A DNA stretch of 6,552 nt from Lachnospiraceae bacterium. GTDB lineage: Bacteria; Bacillota_A; Clostridia; Lachnospirales; Lachnospiraceae. The translations under genes were made by a program, and so were the position numbers. Position 1 is the first letter of the stretch, and each line of letters opens with the position of its first letter. A model generated the notes under the pieces. It made no database searches. It was not told the origin of the DNA and was given only the letters and a program-made list of their open reading frames with translations. Positions 1 through 6,552 of this stretch are shown here, piece after piece. The stretch is taken from the NCBI GenBank assembly GCA_017960415.1, contig JAGCZE010000236.1, positions 1 to 6,552 on the forward strand, in the 5' to 3' direction.

Positions 1-562
1 ACTTTAACCCGCCGGGCTGATAGGCTTTTTTCTGATCGGATTCTTTTTTAAGTCCCATTTTCCCGAAAAACTGCCTGTAGCTGTCCTGGCTCAGATCGGC
101 GGTTGAAGCGCCCGAGTGGATCGCCATATCTTCGATCTCTCCGGGGTATCTGAGCTGAAGGTAATGAAGGACCAGAATATTCAGAAACTCCATTCCTCCC
201 GTACCGTCGGCCAATGCATGGAACATCTCGAGATTGATGCGGTTTTCAAAATAAGTAACCTGATAGTGCAGCATTGCTTTTGCCGGAACATACAAAAGCG
301 GACATATCCGGTCATGTTCCTCATATACCTTCGGAATAATGTCGGTATCCTCCATATAATGCCAGAAGACACCGCGGCGTATGCGTACCTGCATCTGAGG
401 GCGGTCCTGAATTGCCAGCAGAACAGCTTCCTGAAGCAGGTCGTGAACGATCTTTTCCTTAAGGGTACAGCTTACGCGAAAAGTTCTGGTATCCCGCTTA
501 GAAACAGTTGCCAGGAATACTTTAGCGACATTATCCAGTTTATACCAATTCTCACTTTCCAT
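1..562 (-). CDS. Condensation/alcohol-acetyltransferase-like acyltransferase, N-terminal part (3' end outside window)
   Basis: An uninterrupted frame of 187 codons runs from ATG at 562 off the left edge, so the C-terminus is missing. The key feature is FHALADGTGG at residues 114-123. This contains HxxxDG (H115, D119, G120), the catalytic signature of the CoA-dependent acyltransferase superfamily that includes NRPS condensation domains, PapA-type transferases and alcohol acetyltransferases. The preceding region (residues about 7-110) fits the N-terminal half of such folds, which usually span 400-450 residues. The family moves an acyl group to a hydroxyl or amine, with the His as general base; the donor and acceptor here are unknown. 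There is no signal peptide, so it is probably cytoplasmic. A GAGG ribosome binding site lies 11 nt before the ATG, and the gene begins 26 nt after the esterase stop, which implies co-transcription. An esterase next to an acyltransferase suggests a small acylation/deacylation module. The family call is fairly secure; the substrate is not. Confidence 0.8.
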   Translation of the reverse strand, partial: MESENWYKLDNVAKVFLATVSKRDTRTFRVSCTLKEKIVHDLLQEAVLLAIQDRPQMQVRIRRGVFWHYMEDTDIIPKVYEEHDRICPLLYVPAKAMLHYQVTYFENRINLEMFHALADGTGGMEFLNILVLHYLQLRYPGEIEDMAIHSGASTADLSQDSYRQFFGKMGLKKESDQKKAYQPGGLK

Positions 563-588
563 CTATAAGTTGACCTCACAGTTTATCC

Positions 589-1527
589 TTATTGTCCGTA
601 AATCTGGGCACTCACATATGCCGAGAGTCTCTTCATTGCCCTGTCGGCAATACGTATCGGCATCTGCTGGTATACGTGCCAGCCCTTTTCCTCAATGTCG
701 AGCCGGACCTTTCCACCCACGCTCTCTATTCTTTCTTTCAGACGAATGCTGTCATCTAGAAGTATTTCATTTTTACCTGCCATGATCAAAACAGGCGGAA
801 AATCCGAAAAGTCTCCGTACAACGGACTGAATCTGGGTTCTTCCGGTTCGCCCGCTCCGGCGATATATGCCTTTGCAGCATCAGTAATATACTCCCGGGT
901 CAGTATCGGATCCGTTTCCTTATTTGTTTCATAAGATGCCGCAGTGCCCGTCATATCGGTCCACGGACTGAACAGCAATATGTTGCCGGGGAGTTCACGC
1001 GACTCCGTCTTCATTTTCTGCACCATGCACAATGCCATATTCCCGCCCGCTGAGTCTCCCGCAAGAAGGATATGATCCGGCCGGTACCGTTCTGCCGTCA
1101 GATAATTCCAAACACTCATGGCATCCGTCAACTGTGCCGGATAAGGATGCTCGGGAGCTAAGCGGTATTCAAAGGAAAAAGTCGTAAATCCGGTGGCGAC
1201 TGCCATCTTGGCAGCGAGTATCCTTGAATATCCGAGTCCTCCGCTGATATATCCGCCGCCATGCACGTACAGTATCGCATAATGAGGATTGTGGGCAAAT
1301 TCGGGTGTTACCTCTTCACAAGGTATATCCCCGGTCATAAAATGTTGTATAATGATATTCCCCTTCGGCGCAGCAAGTCTTCCCGCCCATTCTGAAGTCC
1401 GGCGGTGCTTTTTGAGATCTGCCTCCTCCAAAGACCTGCCGGATAGAGTATTTACCGCTTTCAACGCCTTCATCAGCCGGTCATTCAAACTTCTCTGATT
1501 ATCCGGCTTTTTTTCTTCCTGTGTCAT
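589..1527 (-). CDS. Alpha/beta-hydrolase, hormone-sensitive-lipase (family IV) carboxylesterase
   Basis: A 312-residue protein of normal length for bacterial HSL-family esterases, which hydrolyse short- to medium-chain acyl esters. Visible motifs in order are: oxyanion-hole HGGG (residues 89-92, followed by YISGG); YRLAPEHPYPA (121-131), typical of the family; nucleophile elbow GDSAGGN (157-163) with catalytic S159; an acidic segment NEILLDD (253-259), where E254 or D258 would be the acid; and WHVYQ (283-287) with catalytic H284. The triad therefore looks complete. There is no signal peptide, so it is likely cytoplasmic. The variable cap is residues 1-55. The start at 1527 is the only ATG/GTG/TTG in frame after the upstream gene's stop 36 nt away. 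No good Shine-Dalgarno sequence lies at normal distance, since GCAGGA is about 18 nt upstream, so translation may rely on coupling to the gene before. The acyltransferase follows 26 nt downstream. The natural substrate is unknown. Confidence 0.92.
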   Translation of the reverse strand: MTQEEKKPDNQRSLNDRLMKALKAVNTLSGRSLEEADLKKHRRTSEWAGRLAAPKGNIIIQHFMTGDIPCEEVTPEFAHNPHYAILYVHGGGYISGGLGYSRILAAKMAVATGFTTFSFEYRLAPEHPYPAQLTDAMSVWNYLTAERYRPDHILLAGDSAGGNMALCMVQKMKTESRELPGNILLFSPWTDMTGTAASYETNKETDPILTREYITDAAKAYIAGAGEPEEPRFSPLYGDFSDFPPVLIMAGKNEILLDDSIRLKERIESVGGKVRLDIEEKGWHVYQQMPIRIADRAMKRLSAYVSAQIYGQ

Positions 1528-1563
1528 CGATGATTCACGCTCATTCCTGCAAATATTTACCGG

Positions 1564-2763
1564 TCACTCCACGATCGTTATGATATCCGTAAGGATATAA
1601 TGGAACAGCGGATAAGACGTATTTTTATTCTCTGTATATCCGTCTTTCAGATCGCAGGTTTGGGACGGATCAGAAGGATCGACACCCTTATAATCGCCCT
1701 TGAACACAAAATCCGTATTGCCGCGTTTGAACCTGTTTATGGCATTGTCCATAGCTTCCTTGGTTCCGGGTGCAGCAACCTGCAGGTTCAGGTCATCCAT
1801 CTCAACCCAGTCTTCTTCAAATCCGGCAGATATATCATTTCCGTGAATACGTCCATGTCCGGAGAGAGTCTTTTCGATATTCCGGTCATTAATGATGGCC
1901 TCAACAGCCGCAAGCACGTAAGGCTCCCAGCAGATCCTCGCCGTAACGAGCGACGAACCCGGTGCTACCTCGGACATGCTTTGATTATAGCCGACAAAAT
2001 ACACATTGCGGGTTTCGGAAGCTTCCTCGCAGGCAAGAGCCGGACCGATCGTATCGGTATGCTGTGAGATGATCACGCATCCGTCATCGATCAGATTCTG
2101 TGCAGCCTTCTTCTCCAGAGCATAGCTGCTCCAGGTCTGTGTATAGCTGACACGCATTTTGGCCGTAGGTACCACGGAACGTACACCCAGCAGGAAAGCG
2201 GTGTATCCGGAAATAACTTCCGAGGTCGGAAATGCAGCGACAAATCCAACAACAGCCTGATCTTCGGAAATAATGCCCTCCGAGATCATCTGCTTTATCT
2301 TCATGCCGGCTGCGATACCGCTTACATACCGTCCCTGATAAGCTTCGCCTTTAAAAGTATGATAATTATCCGGAACCGTTACTCCGTTCATATCCATGTA
2401 TGAAGTCTGGCAGAACTGAATGTCCGGATAATCGGGAGCAAGCTTCATTACCAGTTCGCTGTATCCGTTAAAGAATATGATGTCACAGCCTTTTCCCGCC
2501 AGTTCCCTTAAAGGTTCTTCCATCTCGTCGTCCAGTACATTGCTGCATGTCAGGATGTTCACCCGGTCACCATATTTCTTCTGAACCGCATCCTTCGCAA
2601 GTGAAAAGTTGTAGGTATACGGCGTACTTTCATCATTATCGTAAATAAATCCGACAGTCAGATGCTCCCTGCCGCCCGAAAGATTCAAGAGCCTGAAGCA
2701 ACAGAGAAACGCAGCCAGTATGACCAGGCAGGTCGCTGCCGTGATAATGTATACACGTTTCAT
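1564..2763 (-). CDS. BMP/PnrA-family solute-binding protein, membrane-anchored
   Basis: A 399-residue member of the Bmp (basic membrane protein) family, periplasmic-binding-protein-like folds that often bind purine nucleosides (for example PnrA of Treponema). Family hallmarks are VGFIYDNDE (37-45), CDIIFFNGYS (93-102), YQGRYVSGIAAGM (142-154), VGFVAAFP (172-179), GYTAFLLGVRSV (186-197), the highly characteristic CVIISQHTDTIG (229-240), and YFVGYNQSMSEVAPGS (255-270). The N-terminus is MKR followed by a hydrophobic stretch (residues 5-22). The cysteines at 12, 21 and 22 are not preceded by a proper lipobox (residue -1 is T, L or C), so an uncleaved anchor is more likely than a lipoprotein. The start is set by AAGGAG 7 nt upstream, inside the end of the HD-GYP gene, and the two genes overlap by ATGA, a sign of translational coupling. 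No permease or ATPase gene is adjacent. An accessory receptor for the sensor is a plausible role; a binding protein for a remote importer is the alternative. The bound ligand cannot be read from the sequence. Confidence 0.9.
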   Translation of the reverse strand: MKRVYIITAATCLVILAAFLCCFRLLNLSGGREHLTVGFIYDNDESTPYTYNFSLAKDAVQKKYGDRVNILTCSNVLDDEMEEPLRELAGKGCDIIFFNGYSELVMKLAPDYPDIQFCQTSYMDMNGVTVPDNYHTFKGEAYQGRYVSGIAAGMKIKQMISEGIISEDQAVVGFVAAFPTSEVISGYTAFLLGVRSVVPTAKMRVSYTQTWSSYALEKKAAQNLIDDGCVIISQHTDTIGPALACEEASETRNVYFVGYNQSMSEVAPGSSLVTARICWEPYVLAAVEAIINDRNIEKTLSGHGRIHGNDISAGFEEDWVEMDDLNLQVAAPGTKEAMDNAINRFKRGNTDFVFKGDYKGVDPSDPSQTCDLKDGYTENKNTSYPLFHYILTDIITIVE

Positions 2764-5700
2764 ACGTCCGCTCCTTTCTCCGGTGTCAGTTCTTTCTTGC
2801 TTTCGTTATGCATCTTGTTTTCCTGGATCTTCTTGTCCTCTTCTACGCGGCGTTCAAGCTTCTCCTTCGTCTCCTGATCGACTTCAATGATCTCGGAACT
2901 CTTCTGAGTATAGATTTCGGCAAGATTGATCGTGCCTTTATCAACCAGACGGAAAAATGCGTCAATGGCATCGGGATCGAACTGTGTACCCCTTCCGCGC
3001 TGCATCTCGTTCAAGACATAATCTGTATCCATATGGTTACGGTAAACACGGTTTGAAGTCATCGCATCAAGAGCATCAGCCACACCTATGATCCTTCCGA
3101 TCAAAGGTATCTCTTCGCCTTTCAGGCCGTCCGGATACCCTCTTCCGTCATATCTCTCATGATGGTATCGCGCACCTTCCTCAACGTGCTCTATCAAGGT
3201 GAAATCCTTCAGGATGTCCGCACCGCGGTTTACGTGGGACTTCATCTGTGCATATTCTTCATCAGTCAGACGTCCGACCTTGTTCAAAACATTGTCCGGG
3301 ACTCCTATCTTTCCGATATCATGCAGCTGTGCGGCCTTTTTCAGATTGGCAAGCTCTTTGTCCTTCTGCCAGCCCTTATAACAGTTCATCTCCTCTGCGA
3401 TCAGCACAGAATATTCGGCCACACGCATTGAATGCTGGTGTGTACGCACATCCTTGGCATCAACCGCATTGGCGATAGCCATAACCGTCTCGTTGGCCAT
3501 GTTCAGCTTGATCTGCTGCTGGTTCAACTGTCTTTGTACCACAAACCACGTAAACCAGATAAGGATCAGCGAAAGGACGAGCAGCATATAAAACAGGAAA
3601 TACGGCTGTTCATACAGCTCGCCTGTTTTTATCAGCTCAAAAGTCCTCTCTTCGAGAGCCTTCTCCCCCGCACTGTCGTAGATAGCCAGGTGGAAGGTAT
3701 ACGTGCCTGCCGGCAGATTGTCGTAAATAATGTTATTCAGGTTGTTCTGGGCAACTATCGTAGGTTTTTTATCAAAACCTTCCAGAAAATATCCCACATT
3801 GGGTTCCTGGATCGTATAATTGAGTATCTCAGGGAAGAGCTCGACGCGGTCAACACCCTGGCCAACAGTGATCGCTCCTCTTCGTGCGATCGGCTGCGGC
3901 ACATCGTCAAGCTTTACCGAAGCCAGCTGCATGCGGTAAGAACGTACATCGCTGTTATATTTATCCACATCTATGATATAAACGCCTGTTCCGCACGAAA
4001 GGAACAACTCACCCTTTTCGTCATAATAATCCCATGAATTCGCGGTCAGTGAAGTTCCGAGTCCGCGTCTGGCGTCAAGCAGTTCCCATGCATGCTCGCT
4101 GTCGGTAACCAGCTTATCGCGCTCTCCGACATAGATTCCGGCACTGGACATAACAAACAGTGTGTCCTCGTCCTTTACCCAGATATCGTAGTTGTTGTAA
4201 TAAGGGAAATTCTTCAGCGTACGTATGGAACCGTCCGGATCAAGATAGCACAGACCGTTGCTCGTAACAATAAATACGCCCTCGGATTTCGGATCCTTGA
4301 CAGTACGCAGTATGACACCGCTGCTCAGGCCGTCTTCACCGGTAAGCATTTCCGCAACTTTGCCGTTCTTGATCACCGCAATACCGTCGCCGTCCGTACC
4401 TGCAAGGATAGTTCCGTCACCGCGTTCTGTCAGGGTCAGTATCGTGGAATTGATATGTCCTTCCTCATAGCCGACAGTATTTATGATCTTGTGATCCTTG
4501 ATAAAGCTGAGTCCCGTATCACCTGATGCCAGGATCGTGCCGTCCGTAAGTCCGGTCACGATACGGGCGCGGTTTCCGAAGCAGCCGGTTTCGGAATTGT
4601 AATACCATGTTGTTCCGTCCGGAGCATATTCGATCAGGCCCTTGCCGTAAGTACATATCCAAAGATGATCCTGCCCATCCTTGTACATACAGCGGATCCT
4701 CCGGCCCTCAAGTTCTTCGGTCATTTTATTTTTTATTTCATTACGGCAGGCTTTGTCGACCACATCAAGCCCCACATCGGTACCGATGTAATAGCCGTCC
4801 TGCCAACCGACTACGGCATTGACGACCTTTCTTTCCATACCGGCCGAACCGTAGACATCCTTGAAAGGAGATTTCGCAAGCCTGAGAAGGCCGAGTCTCG
4901 AGGATGTGAACCACAGGTTGCCCTGATAGTCGTACAGCATATTGTCGATGGAATTGTTAAAATCGTTTGTATTCAGCAGGTGGTATCCTTCTGTGTCCAC
5001 ATAGGAAACTCCATTGTCCGAAAGTATGAATAATGTCCCGTCGCTTAAATATTGCAGGTTATTGATATTGATCACATCCTGACAGGTAATAATGTCCTTC
5101 TGAACAAAAGAGTCACCTGAAACATCAAAACAGTAGATATTATTGGCGGAGGTTCCTACCATCAGAGTCCCGTCGGGGGCAAATGCGCAGCAATTGTATA
5201 TTTCAGAGCCCTCCGGAAGTGTCGCCGAACATTTGATATTTTCATCTTTTAACAGGAAAAGCTCTCCGACCGATGTAACAGCCGCAACATGTCCGTTCTG
5301 GTCCGCAGTAATGCTGTCTACATTGTTCACATCCTCAAGAGTCCTTACGGCCTTGAGTCCGTTATTCATAACAATGACCTGCATGCTGCCGGATGTGCCG
5401 ACATAGTAATAACCGTTTGAAGATCTGATGATGCTTCGTACAGAATTGGAAGGAAGCCCGCTGGACTGATCAAGAACATTGACAACCTTTTCACGTATAA
5501 CGATAGATAATCCGTTGTCGTTGGTACCGATCCACAGACGTCCCTCTTCATCCACATAAAGACAGTTAACATTCTTTACCGATTCATAATCCGCCACCCA
5601 CCTGAATTCACGGCCGTTGTAGCGGTACAGACCCGCATAGGTACCGATCCACAGAACGCCGTCATTGGTCTGGACGATATCATTGGCCTCGCCGCAAGGC

Positions 5701-6419
5701 AGGCCGTTGTTGTTGCTGTATATGCTCTGAACATAATCGTTGTAATCCGGTGCCCCGTTCATTACAGCCGCTTGCGCGCTTGTCGACGTCTGCATGGCCA
5801 GACCCAGGCCCGTCACGATACAAAGGATCGCAGCTGCGGTCTTACTTACATTATGAGCTTCATTTTCATTGTTCCGTTTTTCATTCCGACGCCGGAGCAA
5901 AATAACTATATATACGGCTGAGATCGTAAGCACCTTGTCGACGAACTCGATAGCCAGCTGCCCTAAAATGCCGCACAGAATAAGCGGCCATTCCTTTTTC
6001 AGAAGGTAATCGATCACACCGTCCCCCCATTTATTGCCGGTGTAACCGTCATCAAACAGCATATTTATCGGTACCGAAACGATCAGCGCCGTAAGCATCG
6101 CCAATGAAGCGGCTTTCATAAACCCGTAGAATCTGTCGAACCAGTTCCTGCGTGCCGCAATACCGATTATGATGCCAAGCGCGATACTTGTAACGGAATA
6201 AGCTGCTGAAAGGCTGTTGACCACACAATATGACAGATTGCCCGTCACGCCGACAAGCGCACCGCAAACCGGACCGGCAACGTAGGCGCACAGAGCGGTA
6301 CCGACCGAATCCGCCCACAAAGGCAGCTCCAGCCAGCCTGCAAGGAGTTTGCCGCCTATGTTCAGGCATATGCAAAGTGCCACAAACAGAATGATCTGCC
6401 AATTTTTCCAATTTTTCAT
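2760..6419 (-). CDS. Multi-domain membrane sensor: S-component-like domain, two beta-propellers, Y_Y_Y, HD-GYP phosphodiesterase
   Basis: A 1219-residue transmembrane signalling protein. Residues 8-175 form about six helices with positive loops at RRNWFDR (90-96) and RRRNEKR (176-182), resembling ECF S-components (PLWADSVGTAL, 33-43). Residues 194-217 form a hydrophobic segment ending in AQA, like a signal peptide. Residues about 243-820 carry fourteen Reg_prop-like repeats (LWIGT-type strands at 256, 295 and 586), enough for two 7-bladed propellers outside the cell. Residues about 858-930 look like a Y_Y_Y domain (NLPAGTYTFHLAIYD, 901-915). A membrane helix spans 939-961, then a short linker leads to HD-GYP (about 978-1162): H996, HDIGKIGVPD (1033-1042), H1062, HHERYDGRGYPDG (1086-1098) and D1115. 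The family hydrolyses cyclic di-GMP, and the motif is intact, so activity is likely. A charged, probably coiled tail (1182-1215) ends the protein. The start is supported by GGGGAGGAG 10 nt upstream. It is the first gene of the operon. The stimulus is unknown; in Bacteroides hybrid two-component systems similar propeller/Y_Y_Y ectodomains sense glycans. Confidence 0.93.
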   Translation of the reverse strand: MKNWKNWQIILFVALCICLNIGGKLLAGWLELPLWADSVGTALCAYVAGPVCGALVGVTGNLSYCVVNSLSAAYSVTSIALGIIIGIAARRNWFDRFYGFMKAASLAMLTALIVSVPINMLFDDGYTGNKWGDGVIDYLLKKEWPLILCGILGQLAIEFVDKVLTISAVYIVILLRRRNEKRNNENEAHNVSKTAAAILCIVTGLGLAMQTSTSAQAAVMNGAPDYNDYVQSIYSNNNGLPCGEANDIVQTNDGVLWIGTYAGLYRYNGREFRWVADYESVKNVNCLYVDEEGRLWIGTNDNGLSIVIREKVVNVLDQSSGLPSNSVRSIIRSSNGYYYVGTSGSMQVIVMNNGLKAVRTLEDVNNVDSITADQNGHVAAVTSVGELFLLKDENIKCSATLPEGSEIYNCCAFAPDGTLMVGTSANNIYCFDVSGDSFVQKDIITCQDVININNLQYLSDGTLFILSDNGVSYVDTEGYHLLNTNDFNNSIDNMLYDYQGNLWFTSSRLGLLRLAKSPFKDVYGSAGMERKVVNAVVGWQDGYYIGTDVGLDVVDKACRNEIKNKMTEELEGRRIRCMYKDGQDHLWICTYGKGLIEYAPDGTTWYYNSETGCFGNRARIVTGLTDGTILASGDTGLSFIKDHKIINTVGYEEGHINSTILTLTERGDGTILAGTDGDGIAVIKNGKVAEMLTGEDGLSSGVILRTVKDPKSEGVFIVTSNGLCYLDPDGSIRTLKNFPYYNNYDIWVKDEDTLFVMSSAGIYVGERDKLVTDSEHAWELLDARRGLGTSLTANSWDYYDEKGELFLSCGTGVYIIDVDKYNSDVRSYRMQLASVKLDDVPQPIARRGAITVGQGVDRVELFPEILNYTIQEPNVGYFLEGFDKKPTIVAQNNLNNIIYDNLPAGTYTFHLAIYDSAGEKALEERTFELIKTGELYEQPYFLFYMLLVLSLILIWFTWFVVQRQLNQQQIKLNMANETVMAIANAVDAKDVRTHQHSMRVAEYSVLIAEEMNCYKGWQKDKELANLKKAAQLHDIGKIGVPDNVLNKVGRLTDEEYAQMKSHVNRGADILKDFTLIEHVEEGARYHHERYDGRGYPDGLKGEEIPLIGRIIGVADALDAMTSNRVYRNHMDTDYVLNEMQRGRGTQFDPDAIDAFFRLVDKGTINLAEIYTQKSSEIIEVDQETKEKLERRVEEDKKIQENKMHNESKKELTPEKGADV
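2771..2776 (-). promoter_or_regulatory. Ribosome binding site of the BMP-family gene, inside the HD-GYP gene
   Basis: The minus strand reads AAGGAG followed by 7 nt and then the ATG at 2763. The site lies within the last codons of the sensor gene, whose TGA shares bases with the ATG (ATGA, 2763-2760). This fixes the start of the BMP-family gene and argues for coupled translation. Confidence 0.85.
6399..6416. repeat. Tandem 9-bp repeat just after the sensor start codon
   Basis: CCAATTTTT occurs twice in a row on the plus strand, and encodes residues 2-7 (KNWKNW) of the sensor on the minus strand. The unit is a multiple of three, so gain or loss of a copy would keep the frame and only change the cytoplasmic N-terminal tail. 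It may simply reflect the peptide sequence. Confidence 0.8.
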
Positions 6420-6429
6420 GGCTTATGAT

Positions 6430-6438
6430 CTCCTCCCC
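6430..6438 (-). promoter_or_regulatory. Strong ribosome binding site of the sensor gene
   Basis: GGGGAGGAG on the minus strand lies 10 nt before the ATG at 6419. It is a near-perfect match to the anti-Shine-Dalgarno sequence and supports this start over the TTG at 6516, which opens a different frame. Confidence 0.8.
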
Positions 6439-6453
6439 ATTATTAAGACAATA

Positions 6454-6490
6454 GGCGTTTGCAAAACGCCGAAAGCCGCAAAAGTACGGC
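6454..6490 (-). promoter_or_regulatory. Two adjacent hairpins in the presumed 5' leader of the operon
   Basis: Reading the minus strand, the first hairpin (6490-6475) is GCCGTA, loop CTTT, TGCGGC, with one G-U pair. After TTTC comes the second (6470-6454), GGCGTTT, loop TGC, AAACGCC, a perfect 7-bp stem. The G-U pair becomes an A-C mismatch on the plus strand, so the first stem is more stable in the minus-strand RNA. No U-run follows in that direction, so it is not a standard terminator. On the plus strand the stems are followed by ATTTCTTTTT, so a weak plus-strand terminator is an alternative. It does not match the cyclic di-GMP riboswitch consensus as far as can be judged by eye. Confidence 0.5.
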
Positions 6491-6531
6491 ATTTCTTTTT
6501 GCTTAGAATCAAACAACTCCTCACCGGTTTA

Positions 6532-6540
6532 TGGTATAAT
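6532..6540 (+). promoter_or_regulatory. Extended -10 promoter element for a divergent gene beyond the right edge
   Basis: The plus strand carries TGGTATAAT, that is a consensus -10 hexamer (TATAAT, 6535-6540) with the TG extension. No good -35 box lies 16-18 nt upstream (AACAAC at 6512-6517), which the extended -10 could compensate for. Transcription would start near 6547 and leave the window. The sensor operon must have its own minus-strand promoter, and none could be identified with confidence. Confidence 0.5.
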
Positions 6541-6552
6541 TGAGGTGCGAAC

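Noticed and set aside
116..568. 150-codon plus-strand open frame
   Set aside because: It lies antisense to the acyltransferase frame, which has the HxxxDG motif, a ribosome binding site and operon context; the plus-strand product has no recognisable features.
1600..2067. 155-codon plus-strand open frame
   Set aside because: It is antisense to the well-supported BMP-family gene and has no recognisable domain.
2805..2873. Extra C-terminal domain of the sensor (residues 1182-1215)
   Set aside because: The segment is short and made almost entirely of Glu, Lys, Arg and Gln, so it is more likely a flexible or coiled tail than a domain.
3432..4037. 201-codon plus-strand open frame
   Set aside because: It is antisense to the Y_Y_Y/membrane region of the sensor, shows no family features and no convincing ribosome binding site.
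6052..6516. 154-codon minus-strand frame starting at TTG 6516 and overlapping the sensor start
   Set aside because: Most of it is the shifted frame of the membrane domain. GAGGAG abuts the TTG directly, too close for initiation, and the product has Arg/Cys-rich composition typical of a shadow frame.
6454..6520. Cyclic di-GMP (GEMM) riboswitch in the sensor leader
   Set aside because: The conserved GEMM core and tetraloop/receptor elements are not visible; only two simple hairpins are present.

Overview
The window looks like chromosomal DNA of a Gram-positive anaerobe of the Clostridia, most likely Lachnospiraceae. This is inferred from strong AGGAG-type ribosome binding sites, tight co-directional packing, an extended -10 promoter (TGGTATAAT) and the protein families present. 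No phylogenetic comparison could be run, so the assignment is tentative.

Layout. All four genes lie on the minus strand and read right to left, apparently as one operon. (1) 6419-2760 is a 1219-residue multi-domain membrane sensor: a six-helix membrane domain resembling ECF S-components, an internal signal-peptide-like segment, fourteen beta-propeller repeats (two 7-bladed propellers), a Y_Y_Y-type domain, a transmembrane helix and a cytoplasmic HD-GYP phosphodiesterase domain with an intact catalytic motif. (2) 2763-1564, overlapping the first gene by ATGA, is a BMP/PnrA-family solute-binding protein with an N-terminal membrane anchor. (3) 1527-589 is an HSL-family alpha/beta-hydrolase (carboxylesterase). 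(4) 562-1, cut by the window edge, is a condensation/alcohol-acetyltransferase-like acyltransferase with an HxxxDG motif. The gaps are a 4-nt overlap, 36 nt and 26 nt, and no terminator lies between them.

Upstream of the operon (6420-6552) there is a strong Shine-Dalgarno sequence, two adjacent hairpins in the presumed leader RNA, and a plus-strand extended -10 promoter that probably drives a divergent gene beyond the right edge.

How the parts may work together (inference). The BMP protein and the propeller ectodomain would both sit outside the membrane. The propeller protein would pass an extracellular signal across the membrane to an HD-GYP domain that degrades cyclic di-GMP. No ABC permease or ATPase accompanies the BMP protein, so it may be a co-receptor rather than part of an importer. 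The esterase and acyltransferase pair would add or remove acyl groups on an unknown small molecule, lipid or glycan, and may be an output or a co-expressed pathway. No mobile element, RNA gene, CRISPR array or phage feature was seen.
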